64,000 nt of DNA from Candidatus Fusicatenibacter intestinigallinarum (GTDB lineage: Bacteria; Bacillota; Clostridia; Lachnospirales; Lachnospiraceae): positions 24,532 through 88,531 of the forward strand of contig DWWU01000003.1 of assembly GCA_019119555.1 (NCBI GenBank). The letters are read 5' to 3'. This document shows, one piece after another, positions 9,951 through 19,928 of this stretch (position 1 is its first letter; every line of letters starts with the position of its first letter). Under the pieces are notes generated by a model. That model made no database searches, was not told the DNA's origin, and saw nothing but the letters and a program-made list of their open reading frames with translations. The translations under genes were made by a program, and so were the position numbers.

Positions 9951-10001
9951 CTCCGCAGAAATCAGGCATAAGATCTGTGCCGGTTTCTGCGGAGCTTTTT
10001 G
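9951..10001 (+). terminator. Rho-independent terminator after fhs
   Basis: CTCCGCAGAAA...TTTCTGCGGAGcttttt. Confidence 0.85.
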
Positions 10002-10073
10002 TTTTCAGAATTTCGGCCGCATCCTTCCATACTTTAGTTATGTGTCAAAATGTGATTTTATCAGCCCTTTTTA

Positions 10074-10102
10074 TTGCAAACTTTATAAAAACGGTCTATA
10101 CT
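10074..10102 (+). promoter_or_regulatory. Predicted sigma-A promoter
   Basis: TTGCAA-17 nt-TATACT upstream of the repeat-rich wall hydrolase. Confidence 0.65.
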
Positions 10103-10204
10103 GACCATTGTATGGGGAAAAGACAGATGAAACGCCTTCTCCGCTGTACAATTGCAGAAAAAAGAGCAGGAAGGAAAGGAGCACGGAAGAAAAGGGAACG
10201 ACAA

Positions 10205-12796
10205 ATGAAAAAGAAAAAACTCAATAAAGTATTTGCGGGAGGTCTGCTGTCTGTTGCTGCTGCGGTCTTTCTGACCGCTGCGGTACCGGCTTTCGGTGCG
10301 GGCAGTATACAGAGTGGTTCATCAGATGTAATCTCCGCTTCACAGCAAAGCGAGGGGGCGGAAGAATCCCCGGCAGTGACTTCGGAACCGGCACAGAGTC
10401 CGGAACCTTACCGGGCGTCCGCGGAACCGGACGCTTCCGTGACAGATACACCGGCGCCGGAGGATTCCGGCGAAGGGGAAGCGCCGGCAGTTCCGGCGCC
10501 GGACAATTCCGTTTTCCCGTCGGAACAAGGCCTCACGGATACGGAAAACGATGTCCAGACACTGGACTGGGCGCCGGGCTGGAATCTGGTAAACGGAAAG
10601 TATTATTACTATCTGGACGACGGAACGATGGTCCGGGGGCAATGGCTGAAAGACGGGAATGACTGGTATTATCTGAACGATGACGGAACGATGAAGTCCG
10701 GGGAATGGTTTAAAGACGGAATCGACTGGTATTATCTCCGTGACTGGGGCGGGATGATGCACGACCAGTTTTTTACTTATAACGGAGAGATCTATTACTT
10801 CCGCAGCTGGGGCGGAATGATGTACGGCATGACGTTCCAGGCCGGCGGAAAAACCTACAGGGCCAACGCCGACGGAACGCTTGTAACCGGCTGGTCGGAG
10901 GAAAACGGAAAGTATTACTATTATAATGCCGACGGATCCCGTTATGAGACGGAGGGCTGGCTGCATCTTGGAACCACTTATGACACCTATTACTATATCA
11001 GTGCGGATGGATCCCGCGTGCAGGGCCAGTGGCTGAAGGACGGAATCGACTGGTATTATCTGAACGATGACGGAACGATGAAGTCCGGGGAATGGTTTAA
11101 AGATGGAATCGACTGGTACTATCTCCGCGACTGGGGCGGAATGATGTATAACCAGTTCTTTACCTATAAAGGAAATACTTATTATTTCCGCAGCTGGGGC
11201 GGCATGATGTACAGCGGAAGATTCCAGGTCAACGGTAAATGGTATACGGCGGACAGCAGCGGAGTGGTTTACAGTGAAGGCTGGACACTGATCGACGGAA
11301 AGTATTACTATATGCAGGCGGACGGCACCATCTACCGTCAGGAAGGCTGGCTGAACCTGAACGGAAAGTATTATTACATAAATGCGGACGGATCCCGCGT
11401 GCAGGGTCAGTGGCTGAAAGACGGAATCGACTGGTATTATCTGAACGATGACGGAACGATGAAGTCCGGGGAATGGTTTAAGGACGGAATCGACTGGTAC
11501 TACCTCCGTGACTGGGGAGGGATGATGTATAATCAGTTCTTCACCTATCAGGGAGATACCTATTACTTCCGCAGCTGGGGCGGCATGATGTACGATATGA
11601 AGTTCCAGGTGAACGGGAAGACGTACAAGGCCAACAGCGACGGAACGCTGGCGAAAGGCTGGGTGCAGGAGAGCGGAAAGTATTATTATTACGACACCCA
11701 GTGTGCCCTTTACGATACAGAGGGCTGGCTGCATCTTGGAACCGGCTACGATACCTACTATTATATCAGCGCAGACGGATCCCGCGTGCAGGGTCAGTGG
11801 CTGAAAGACGGAATCGACTGGTATTATCTGAACGATGACGGAACAATGAAGTCCGCGGAATGGTTCCAGGAAGGAAACGACTGGTATTATCTCCGTGAAT
11901 GGGGCGGCGCCATGCATGATATGCTGTTTTATGACGGGGAAAATACTTATTACTTCGAGAGCGACTGCAGGATGGCCCGGGGCTGGTATCAGATCGGCGG
12001 TTATACTTATTATTTCCGCGACTGGGGCGCCGCGATGAACACCGCCTGGGTGATTGACGGTGTACATTATGTGTTTGATTCCCAGGGGCATCTGGTGGAA
12101 ACTCAGATGGACGCTCAGGTTGGCGTCAGAACGATTAAGAACTTTCTGAAGAACGCGCTTCTTCCGGTAGGCAATACGCTGTATATCTGGGGAGGCGGTC
12201 ATGACGATGCAGATGCAAGCCGTTATGGGGTAAATCCACAGTGGAAAAGTTTTTTCGATTCCCAGGATGAGGACTATAACTATACGCAGCACCGTTATGA
12301 GTATGGCAACGGCCTTGACTGTTCCGGGTATGTGGGCTGGGCGGCTCATCAGGTGATGCAGACCTGGGCGACTACCACATCTACAATTACACCGAAATAT
12401 TATTACGAAAAGGGCTGGGGCTCTTACGTGGAAAACGATACGTCTATGAAGTTTCAGACCGGAGATGTGGTGAGTATGAGCGGCCATGTCTGGATCGTTC
12501 TCGGCCAGTGCAGCGACGGAAGTATTGTGATACTGCATGCGTCACCCAAGTACGTACAGATCAGCGGATCGGTATCGTCGAGCGGAAGTACCAACAGTGA
12601 AGCGATTCAGCTGGCGGAGCAATATATGAGCAGATATTATCCTGTGGCGTATGGCCGTTACGGGTGCAAAGTGGCCAGCAGAAGTTATATGACAGGCGTC
12701 AATCACTTTACATGGAGCAGTTCTGTGCTGAGCGATCCGGACGGTTACCGGAACATGAGCCCGGCGCAGATTCTTGCGGATCTGTTCGGAGAGTAA
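10205..12796 (+). CDS. Secreted choline/glucan-binding-repeat protein with C-terminal NlpC/P60-like domain
   Basis: Signal peptide MKKKKLNKVFAGGLLSVAAAVFLTAAVPAFG; many WYYLNDDGTMKSGEW-type repeats; C-terminal GLDCSGYVGWAAHQ...GDVVSMSGHVWIVLG. Confidence 0.88.
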   Translation: MKKKKLNKVFAGGLLSVAAAVFLTAAVPAFGAGSIQSGSSDVISASQQSEGAEESPAVTSEPAQSPEPYRASAEPDASVTDTPAPEDSGEGEAPAVPAPDNSVFPSEQGLTDTENDVQTLDWAPGWNLVNGKYYYYLDDGTMVRGQWLKDGNDWYYLNDDGTMKSGEWFKDGIDWYYLRDWGGMMHDQFFTYNGEIYYFRSWGGMMYGMTFQAGGKTYRANADGTLVTGWSEENGKYYYYNADGSRYETEGWLHLGTTYDTYYYISADGSRVQGQWLKDGIDWYYLNDDGTMKSGEWFKDGIDWYYLRDWGGMMYNQFFTYKGNTYYFRSWGGMMYSGRFQVNGKWYTADSSGVVYSEGWTLIDGKYYYMQADGTIYRQEGWLNLNGKYYYINADGSRVQGQWLKDGIDWYYLNDDGTMKSGEWFKDGIDWYYLRDWGGMMYNQFFTYQGDTYYFRSWGGMMYDMKFQVNGKTYKANSDGTLAKGWVQESGKYYYYDTQCALYDTEGWLHLGTGYDTYYYISADGSRVQGQWLKDGIDWYYLNDDGTMKSAEWFQEGNDWYYLREWGGAMHDMLFYDGENTYYFESDCRMARGWYQIGGYTYYFRDWGAAMNTAWVIDGVHYVFDSQGHLVETQMDAQVGVRTIKNFLKNALLPVGNTLYIWGGGHDDADASRYGVNPQWKSFFDSQDEDYNYTQHRYEYGNGLDCSGYVGWAAHQVMQTWATTTSTITPKYYYEKGWGSYVENDTSMKFQTGDVVSMSGHVWIVLGQCSDGSIVILHASPKYVQISGSVSSSGSTNSEAIQLAEQYMSRYYPVAYGRYGCKVASRSYMTGVNHFTWSSSVLSDPDGYRNMSPAQILADLFGE

Positions 12797-12824
12797 ACAT
12801 CTTCTGAAAAACAAAGAGAAAAAG

Positions 12825-12852
12825 GTTACAGTTCAGCTGGTTGAACTGTTGC
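12825..12852. repeat. Family-1 palindrome
   Basis: GTTACAGTTCAGCTGGTTGAACTGTTGC. Confidence 0.78.
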
Positions 12853-12855
12853 GAA

Positions 12856-12896
12856 AAGAGGATTTCTGACGAAAGCGCCGGAAATCCTCTTTTTTG
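12856..12896 (+). terminator. Rho-independent terminator
   Basis: aagaggatttc-tgacgaaagcgccg-gaaatcctctttttt. Confidence 0.85.
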
Positions 12897-13003
12897 ATTG
12901 TATAAATTCTGTTTTTGTTGTAAGCTGGAGTGGGTTTGAAAAGCAACGGAAAACCATTCCTGTGATTCGGGCGACGCAGTGAACGCGTCAGAAGGAGGTA
13001 AAA

Positions 13004-13405
13004 ATGGATTACGGATATCTGCTGGAAGAAGCGCTGAAGGCCAGAAAGGCGGCATATGCCCCCTATTCCGGGTTTCAGGTGGGAGCGGCGCTGCTTTGTG
13101 CGGACGGCAGTATTTATACCGGCTGTAATGTGGAAAATTCGTCTTACGGAGCAGCCTGCTGTGCGGAACGCACTGCTTTTTTCAAGGCAGTTTCGGAGGG
13201 AAAGAGATCTTTTCGCGCTATTGCGGTAGTGGGAGGAAAAAAGGATGAGGAGGTTCTGGAGGTATGTCCACCCTGCGGTATCTGCCGGCAGGTGATGCGG
13301 GAATTCTGCGGTTCCGACTTTGCCGTTGTGCTGGGACGCAGCAGTCTGGATTATGATATTTACACATTGGAGCAGCTGTTTCCCCTGCCTTTCGATACAT
13401 TTTAA
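13004..13405 (+). CDS. cdd: Cytidine deaminase
   Basis: APYSGFQVGAALLCADGSIYTGCNVENSSYGAACCAERTAFF...PPCGICRQVMREF. Confidence 0.95.
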   Translation: MDYGYLLEEALKARKAAYAPYSGFQVGAALLCADGSIYTGCNVENSSYGAACCAERTAFFKAVSEGKRSFRAIAVVGGKKDEEVLEVCPPCGICRQVMREFCGSDFAVVLGRSSLDYDIYTLEQLFPLPFDTF

Positions 13406-13507
13406 ATGGAAGAACAAGAAATTTCTTTCCAAATCAGAAGAGATCGCTTATACTAAACTGTAGTGCTGCCGGAGGGAATACGCCGGCAGGGATAAGGATG
13501 AGTCAAC

Positions 13508-13535
13508 GTAACCGTTCGGTTGGCGGAACGGTTGC
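13508..13535. repeat. Family-1 palindrome
   Basis: GTAACCGTTCGGTTGGCGGAACGGTTGC. Confidence 0.78.
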
Positions 13536-13563
13536 GGGACAACTGCATCGGAGGAGAGAGAAA

Positions 13564-14253
13564 ATGAATGCAACAGACATCTTGCGGCATATAGACCACA
13601 CGCAGCTGAAGGCGACGGCTTCGTGGGATGATATACAAAAGCTCTGTGAGGAAGCGATACAGTACGGTACGGCGTCCGTCTGTATTCCGCCCTGCTATGT
13701 AAAACGGGTCAGGGAACGGTTTGGCAGAAAACCGGTGATCTGTACGGTGATCGGGTTCCCTCTGGGATATGCCACCACGGGAACAAAGCTGGCGGAGACC
13801 CGGGAGGCTCTGGAAAACGGAGCGGACGAATTTGATATGGTGATTAATCTGTCGGATGTAAAGAACGGGATGTTCGACCGGGTGGAGGAAGAAATCCGGG
13901 CGCTGAAGGAAGCTGTGGGAGAACATATTCTGAAAGTGATCGTCGAAACCTGCTGTCTGACTGAGGAGGAGAAGATTCGTCTGTGTGGCTGCGTCACGAG
14001 AGCTGGTGCGGATTATATCAAGACGTCTACAGGATTCGGGGCAAAGGGCGCGGAGCTTTCCGATATCCTCCTGTTCCGCAGTCATATCGGTGGGGGTGTG
14101 AAGATCAAGGCGGCCGGAGGAATCCGAAGCGTTGAGGATATGGAAGCGTTCCTGGAAGCGGGAGCGGACCGGCTGGGCACCAGCAGCGGCATTGCTGTGC
14201 TGCGCAGTGCGGGCAGAATGGAGCCGTTACAGAATACAGAAGAGGGGACATGA
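13564..14253 (+). CDS. deoC: Deoxyribose-phosphate aldolase
   Basis: DILRHIDHTQLKATASWDDIQKLCEEA...ADYIKTSTGFGAKGA...KAAGGIRSVEDMEAFLEAGADRLGTSSG. Confidence 0.95.
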   Translation: MNATDILRHIDHTQLKATASWDDIQKLCEEAIQYGTASVCIPPCYVKRVRERFGRKPVICTVIGFPLGYATTGTKLAETREALENGADEFDMVINLSDVKNGMFDRVEEEIRALKEAVGEHILKVIVETCCLTEEEKIRLCGCVTRAGADYIKTSTGFGAKGAELSDILLFRSHIGGGVKIKAAGGIRSVEDMEAFLEAGADRLGTSSGIAVLRSAGRMEPLQNTEEGT

Positions 14254-14257
14254 AAAT

Positions 14258-15325
14258 ATGAAGAAAAGGGGCTTATGCCTGTGTGCGGCGGCTGTCCTGC
14301 TTGGAATCTGCGGATGCGGCAGAGAGACGGAACTTCCGGTGACCCTTGCAGTTGTCACCGACGGGGGCAGCACGGAGGATCAGGCGGTCAATCAGGCGGT
14401 CTGGCAGACCGTTCAGGCATACGGGGAAGAGACGGGAGAGGAAACCGGCTGTTACGTTCCGGAGGATAAGAGCGCGTCAGCCTGCCGTGATGCGATTGAT
14501 GAGGCCGTAAAGAAAGGCGCGGAAGTGGTCGTCTGCCACGGAGAAGAGGCCGGCGCGGCAGTCTACGAGGCGCAGAGGGAATACCGGGACGTCCGTTTTC
14601 TGCTGCTGGACGCGGAGCCGCATGCCGGCGGAAGCGACAGAGCAAGACTGCGGGGAAACACACGGTGTATTCTTTTCGACCGTGAGGAGGCAGGATTTCT
14701 CGCAGGCTATGCGGCGGTGAGGGAAGGGTATACCAGCCTTGCCTATTACGGAGGCGCAGACGGAGACAGAGCGAAGGAGTACGGAGCAGGATTCCTGGAA
14801 GGGGCGCAAGAGGCGGCTTCGGAGATGCAGCTGGAGGAAGGCGGCGTACAGATCCGGTATGAAGAAAGAGGAACGGATGGGGTTTCTCCCGAATTTATGA
14901 ATGAGACCGAGCAGCTGTACCGGGAGGGATGCCAGGCAATCTTCACGGACGGAAGCGCATTTGAAACAATTGTAAGAAAAGCCGCGGAGCTTACCGGCGG
15001 AAATGTGCTGGGCGTCGTCACAGATGAATCTCAGAAATCTGCGAATGTTGTGATCAGCGCGGCAAATAAATATGAAGAGATTCTGAAGCAGGAGCTGCAG
15101 GATGTTGCCGGAGAGTCATTTGACGGAGGAAAAACGGAAACGGCGGGAATCAGAGAAGGAGGGGTCGGACTGACGATGGACACTTCCCGGCTGCAGAATT
15201 TTACGGAAGATCAGTATCAGGAGATCATCGGAAAAATAGAAGAAGGTCAGATCCAGTTTCGTGGAACAGAGGTTCTGGAACACACGGATGATCTGCAGCT
15301 GCTTCAGCTTCAGACTGATGGATAA
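14258..15325 (+). CDS. BMP/PnrA-type substrate-binding lipoprotein
   Basis: Lipobox LLGICGC; VTLAVVTDGGSTEDQAVNQAVWQTVQAYGEETG...GFLAGYAAVREGYTSLAYYGG pattern of BMP family. Confidence 0.78.
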   Translation: MKKRGLCLCAAAVLLGICGCGRETELPVTLAVVTDGGSTEDQAVNQAVWQTVQAYGEETGEETGCYVPEDKSASACRDAIDEAVKKGAEVVVCHGEEAGAAVYEAQREYRDVRFLLLDAEPHAGGSDRARLRGNTRCILFDREEAGFLAGYAAVREGYTSLAYYGGADGDRAKEYGAGFLEGAQEAASEMQLEEGGVQIRYEERGTDGVSPEFMNETEQLYREGCQAIFTDGSAFETIVRKAAELTGGNVLGVVTDESQKSANVVISAANKYEEILKQELQDVAGESFDGGKTETAGIREGGVGLTMDTSRLQNFTEDQYQEIIGKIEEGQIQFRGTEVLEHTDDLQLLQLQTDG

Positions 15326-15374
15326 AACGTTAAATTTCCATGGAAATATCTTAAGAAAAAAATCAGATTGGTGG

Positions 15375-15403
15375 TTGCAACGTTCTTCAAATTGTGCTAT
15401 TAT
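15375..15403 (+). promoter_or_regulatory. Predicted sigma-A promoter
   Basis: TTGCAA-17 nt-TATTAT upstream of the NlpC/P60 hydrolase. Confidence 0.65.
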
Positions 15404-15488
15404 GTAGTGGAATTGAAAAAAGTGTTTCAAAAATGTTACAGAAAAATAACGTTGATTAATAAGTGTTAAACGGGAGTGGATAATAATA

Positions 15489-16790
15489 ATGAGAAAAAAA
15501 ATCCTTGCTCTGATGCTGACAGTGATGATCGGAAGTGCGCAGGTGATGACCGTCAGCGCAGCAAAGTCAACCGACGAGCTGGAGCAGCAGAAAGCACAGA
15601 CAACCGCACAGTTAAACGAGACACAGGATTCCATCAATGATCTGGAGAGCAAGAAGGAAGCAATCACCAATCAGATCGGCGAGCTGGATGCACAGCTGGT
15701 TGTAACGATGGCGGCTGTGGAAACTCTGAAGACTGATATTGCAAACAAGCAGACGGAAATCGAGGAGACACAGCAGAAACTGGAAGCAGCACAGCAGGAT
15801 CAGGCAGAGCAGTATGAGGCTCTGAAAAGCAGAATTCAGTATTTGTATGAGAACGGCGGAAATACCGCGTGGGCGTCTCTGCTTCTCTCCGGAGAGGATT
15901 TATCAGAGATCCTGAACCAGGCGGAGTATACACAGAAGATGTACGACTATGACCGTGAGTGTCTGGAGAAATACATGGAGATCACTCAGCAGGTCAGCGA
16001 TTACAGCGACCAGCTGGCAACGGAAAAGGCAGAGCTTGAGGCAAGCGAGGCAGAGCAGGAAGCGCAGCAGGCGCAGCTGCAGAATATGCTGGCAGAGAAG
16101 AAAGCAACTTCTGCGGATTACGATGCACAGCTCGCGGACATGCAGGCGAAGGCTGCAGAGTATGAGAGTCTGATCGAAGAGCAGAACGCTCAGATCCAGG
16201 CAATTCAGGAGCAGCAGGCTGCAGAGGCGGCTGCACAGGCAGCAGCGGAGGAAGCTGCGAGACAGCAGGAAGCGGAAGCACAGCAGGCTGCACGGGAAGC
16301 GGCGGCTGAATCCAATCGCCAGTCCAGCAGCAACAGCAGCTCTGACACACAGAATTCCAGCAGCAATACAAATTCCAATACAAACAGCAACAAGAATAAT
16401 TCTTCAAAAACAGAAGATACTTCCGATAATGTAAGTCCTTCCAGCGGAACCGGACAGGATGTCGTAAATTATGCAGTACAGTTTGTCGGCAATCCGTATG
16501 TATGGGGAGGGACAAGCCTGACAAACGGAGCGGACTGTTCCGGATTTATCATGAGTGTATACGCTCACTTCGGCTACAGCCTGCCGCATTCTTCTTCCGC
16601 AATGAGATCTGAGGGAAGAGGAGTGTCCTATGCGGAAGCTCAGCCGGGCGATATTATCTGCTACGACGGCCATGTGGCGATCTACATGGGCGGCGGACAG
16701 ATTGTACATGCAAGCAACGCGAAAGACGGTATCAAAATCAGCAGCAATGCAGCGTACCGTACGATTCTTGCAGTACGCCGGATTGTCTGA
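15489..16790 (+). CDS. CwlO-like coiled-coil peptidoglycan hydrolase with NlpC/P60 domain
   Basis: Signal peptide, long coiled coil, Ser/Asn-rich linker, NPYVWGGTSLTNGADCSGFIMSVYAHFGYSLPHSSSAM...HVAIYMGGGQIVHASNAKDG. Confidence 0.93.
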   Translation: MRKKILALMLTVMIGSAQVMTVSAAKSTDELEQQKAQTTAQLNETQDSINDLESKKEAITNQIGELDAQLVVTMAAVETLKTDIANKQTEIEETQQKLEAAQQDQAEQYEALKSRIQYLYENGGNTAWASLLLSGEDLSEILNQAEYTQKMYDYDRECLEKYMEITQQVSDYSDQLATEKAELEASEAEQEAQQAQLQNMLAEKKATSADYDAQLADMQAKAAEYESLIEEQNAQIQAIQEQQAAEAAAQAAAEEAARQQEAEAQQAAREAAAESNRQSSSNSSSDTQNSSSNTNSNTNSNKNNSSKTEDTSDNVSPSSGTGQDVVNYAVQFVGNPYVWGGTSLTNGADCSGFIMSVYAHFGYSLPHSSSAMRSEGRGVSYAEAQPGDIICYDGHVAIYMGGGQIVHASNAKDGIKISSNAAYRTILAVRRIV

Positions 16791-16878
16791 TCAGACCGAT
16801 TACATATCAGACGCAGAGAACCATTCAGAGACCGGAATGGCTGCGGTTGAAATTATATGATTCATAACGACAGCAGGG

Positions 16879-16917
16879 AGCTGTACAGTGAAACAAATTC
16901 ACTGTACAGCTCTTTTT
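16879..16917 (+). terminator. Rho-independent terminator
   Basis: GAGCTGTACAGTGAA-acaaa-TTCACTGTACAGCTCTTTTT. Confidence 0.9.
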
Positions 16918-16949
16918 ATATAACAGGGAACACGGTTTCCTGTTATATA
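16917..16949. repeat. Family-3 terminator-associated palindrome
   Basis: TATATAACAGGGAAC-ACG-GTTTCCTGTTATATA (15-3-15) abutting terminator T-run. Confidence 0.85.
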
Positions 16950-17171
16950 AAATCGCCCGTGGGACGCGCACGCGTGCGGAGCGGAAAATTTATAGAATTC
17001 GTAAGAAAAAAGGAGGAATTTCTTTCGAAAATATTTTGAAATCGTGAGAGATGAATTTAAGAAAAGGCATGTAAGATATAGCGTGCAGGATGTGGGATCC
17101 GGTCTGGCGCGAAAGAATTTTTCATGACCGGATACCGTGACTGTCGGAGTAAAAAGGAAAGGCCGGGAAAA

Positions 17172-19658
17172 ATGTTGCAGGGATTAAAAAAACATAAGTA
17201 TTATCTGATTTTGCTGACAGCCTTGTTTTTTGTACTGATTTATCTGTTTGTACCGGAGGGATCGGTGTTTGGATCCAATACGGACTGGATGAGCCAGCAT
17301 GCCACGCTGGCGGAGACGATGCGGGACGCCTGTCTCTCCCAGGGGACGCTCTTCCCTGACTTTCTGTGGCTCGGAGGCGGAAGCAGCGCCTATGAATTTT
17401 CCTATTATGGATATCTGCGGCCGGATGTGCTGCTGGGATGCCTGCTGCCGCAGGTTCCCATGATATATCTTCTGATCGGATGTATGATGGCCTGTGTGCT
17501 CGCGTCAGGTTTGCTGTGTTATGCGCTGTTGATTCAGAATGACACGGAGCCTTATCTGGCGTTTATCGGCAGTGTTCTGCTGATGACGGCGGGCTGCTTT
17601 TTTCAGGCGCACCGGCAGGTTATGTTTATCAACTATATGCCCTGGGAATTGCTGGCGCTTCTGCTGCTGCCCGGGCTGGTGAAAAAAGGCAGATATACCC
17701 TGTTTACGATCATGCTTGTGCTGGTAATCTATAACAGTTTTTACTATTCGGTCACTGTGCTGGCTGTTACAACCTGGAGAATGTTTGAGCTGACCAGGGA
17801 CAGGAAAAAGTGGTTTCTGTACCTGCGTTCTGCGGCAGCGGCCATCGGAATCGCCGGAGTGCTGCTTCTGCCCACGGCGCTGATTCTGCTGGAGCACCGG
17901 AGACAGGGAGCGTCCCTGTCTCCGGCAGAACTGTTCCGGCCGGATCTGTCCATGGAGGGACTGCTGTACAGTCCCTATGGGATGGGGCTTACCCTGTTTG
18001 CACTGTATGCACTGCTGGCCGGTCTGACTGTGAAAAAACTCAGAATGCGCAGCATTCTTCTGCTTGCCGCAGTTCTGCTTCCGGCAGTCTCATGGATCCT
18101 GAACGGGACGCTCTATGCGAGAGCAAAAATTCTGATGCCGCTGCTTCCCCTTGTGATCCTGCAGTCGGCAGAAATCCTGAAGATGCTTCTCCAAAGACAG
18201 CTGAAGATCAGGATCTGGCCGGAGCTGGTGTTTGGGGCGGTCGTTGTGGCGTATGCGGCACGGCTGGATTCCAGGTATCTGTCCGGAGTGCTTCTGGATG
18301 CCGTGCTTCTGGTGATGGTGCTGTGTCTGGCGCGGTTTTATAATCGAAGGCGGGTTTATGCTCTGCTTCTTATCGCCCCGGTGGTCTGTTCCGTGTACAC
18401 GGCAAGGCAGGACAATTTTGTGGCGGAGGGGAAATGGGTAAGTCCCTTTTCCGTCGGGAAGACCGAGGCGGTAGCGTCGGATCCGTGGGGCAGGATGGAT
18501 GGGATGGAGGAGCCGCTGATTTCTGCCAACCGGCTTCTGTATCCCGGGCAGAAAACGACGACTATGTACTCTTCGATTTCCAGTGAAGAATATTCCAACT
18601 GGTTTTTCAATATCATGCGGATGCCGATCCGGATCAACAACAGAGTCGCAATGCTGTGTGAGGTCAATCCGTTTCAGGAATATCTGATGGGGGTGAAGTA
18701 TCTCCAGACGACGGCAGACAAGGTGCCGGTGGGATATGAGGTCAGGGCGCAGAACGGCGATTCGGTTCTGGCGGAAAATGATGATGTGCTGCCGATTGCC
18801 TATCTGAGCACAAAAACAATCAGCGAGGAAGAGTTTTCACAGCTGGAGTTCCCGCAGACGCTGGAAGCCCTGCTGAACAATACTGTGACAGAGACAGGCG
18901 TCGGAACGCAGACCGATCTTCCGGAATACGAAACAAAAATGGAGGAGAAAACACCCCTGTTTTCAAAAGCAGAGGTTTCTGACGGCATAGAGTTCAGGCG
19001 TGAGGGCGATACCGTACAGGTGGATGCGGAGAAATCCGGAACTGTGAAGATGACGCTGGATGAGCCGGTTACGGACCGGATTGTGATTCTGGAATTCCAT
19101 GTGGAAAGTGAGAACGGAGGAAGGGTGACGATCGATGTCAACGGCGTCAGAAACCGGCTGTCTTCGGCGCATGCCTCTTATCCCAACGAAAATTCTACAT
19201 TTACATATTATCTGACGGTGCCGGAAGGAGAGAGCCTCAGCGAGCTGGAAATTCAATGCTCCCGGGGAAACTATGAGCTGTCGGGATTCCGATGGCATGA
19301 GTTCCCCACAGAAGCGCTGGTGAAAGAGGATGCGGTTCCGGTTACCTTTGAGGATACGCGTGAGGGAGCGATTCTGAATTGCCGGGCAGAGGCGGAGACA
19401 GACAGCTGGTTTGTGACCTCCATTCCGTGGCAGGACGGAATGGCGATTCTGGTGGACGGAGAGAAGGCAACCGTCGAGAAGGTAAATACCGCTTTTGTCG
19501 GCGCCAGAATTCCTGCCGGAACCCATGAGATCGAGGTGAGGTTCTGCCCTCCGGGGAAAAAGGCCGGGCTGGCCATGTCGGCGGCGGGAATCGGGGTTCT
19601 GATCCTCTGCCCGGTCCGGGACCGCCGGAAGAAAAAGCGTAACCGTTCTGCTGGCTGA
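17172..19658 (+). CDS. YfhO-family multi-pass membrane protein
   Basis: FVPEGSVFGSNTDWMSQHATLAETMRDA...DFLWLGGGSSAYEFSYYGYLRPDVLL, about 12 TM segments and C-terminal extracytoplasmic domain; stop codon lies in a family-1 repeat. Confidence 0.82.
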   Translation: MLQGLKKHKYYLILLTALFFVLIYLFVPEGSVFGSNTDWMSQHATLAETMRDACLSQGTLFPDFLWLGGGSSAYEFSYYGYLRPDVLLGCLLPQVPMIYLLIGCMMACVLASGLLCYALLIQNDTEPYLAFIGSVLLMTAGCFFQAHRQVMFINYMPWELLALLLLPGLVKKGRYTLFTIMLVLVIYNSFYYSVTVLAVTTWRMFELTRDRKKWFLYLRSAAAAIGIAGVLLLPTALILLEHRRQGASLSPAELFRPDLSMEGLLYSPYGMGLTLFALYALLAGLTVKKLRMRSILLLAAVLLPAVSWILNGTLYARAKILMPLLPLVILQSAEILKMLLQRQLKIRIWPELVFGAVVVAYAARLDSRYLSGVLLDAVLLVMVLCLARFYNRRRVYALLLIAPVVCSVYTARQDNFVAEGKWVSPFSVGKTEAVASDPWGRMDGMEEPLISANRLLYPGQKTTTMYSSISSEEYSNWFFNIMRMPIRINNRVAMLCEVNPFQEYLMGVKYLQTTADKVPVGYEVRAQNGDSVLAENDDVLPIAYLSTKTISEEEFSQLEFPQTLEALLNNTVTETGVGTQTDLPEYETKMEEKTPLFSKAEVSDGIEFRREGDTVQVDAEKSGTVKMTLDEPVTDRIVILEFHVESENGGRVTIDVNGVRNRLSSAHASYPNENSTFTYYLTVPEGESLSELEIQCSRGNYELSGFRWHEFPTEALVKEDAVPVTFEDTREGAILNCRAEAETDSWFVTSIPWQDGMAILVDGEKATVEKVNTAFVGARIPAGTHEIEVRFCPPGKKAGLAMSAAGIGVLILCPVRDRRKKKRNRSAG

Positions 19659-19666
19659 AATTATAA
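19639..19666. repeat. Family-1 palindrome (right arm decayed)
   Basis: GTAACCGTTCTGCTGGCTGAAATTATAA; encodes ...RNRSAG* of the YfhO-like protein. Confidence 0.6.
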
Positions 19667-19671
19667 AGATT

Positions 19672-19699
19672 GTAACCGTTCCGTTTGCTGAACTGTAAC
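19672..19699. repeat. Family-1 palindrome
   Basis: GTAACCGTTCCGTTTGCTGAACTGTAAC. Confidence 0.68.
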
Positions 19700-19730
19700 G
19701 AAAGATTCCTGAAGATGCGCAACATTAGAT

Positions 19731-19759
19731 TTGCAAATCGCAATATCCGGCAGTATAAT
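19731..19759 (+). promoter_or_regulatory. Predicted sigma-A promoter
   Basis: TTGCAA-17 nt-TATAAT; -35 embedded in palindrome GATTTGCAAATC. Confidence 0.7.
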
Positions 19760-19928
19760 AATACCAACAGTTGAGAGAACTTCACGGTTTTTTGAACAAC
19801 AGGAGGAAGTTCAGTCGGCAAAATTGCACAAAACCGTTCCTGATTCCGCAGAACCGGCGTCGGGAGCGGTTCCTCTGGCTGAATGACCCGTTTTTCAGAA
19901 GGTTGCGGAGAAAGAAGGAGGAAGAAGA

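Noticed and set aside
10340-12538. 732-aa antisense ORF opposite the choline-binding repeats
   Set aside because: Repeat-driven shadow frame; no plausible start region or domain.
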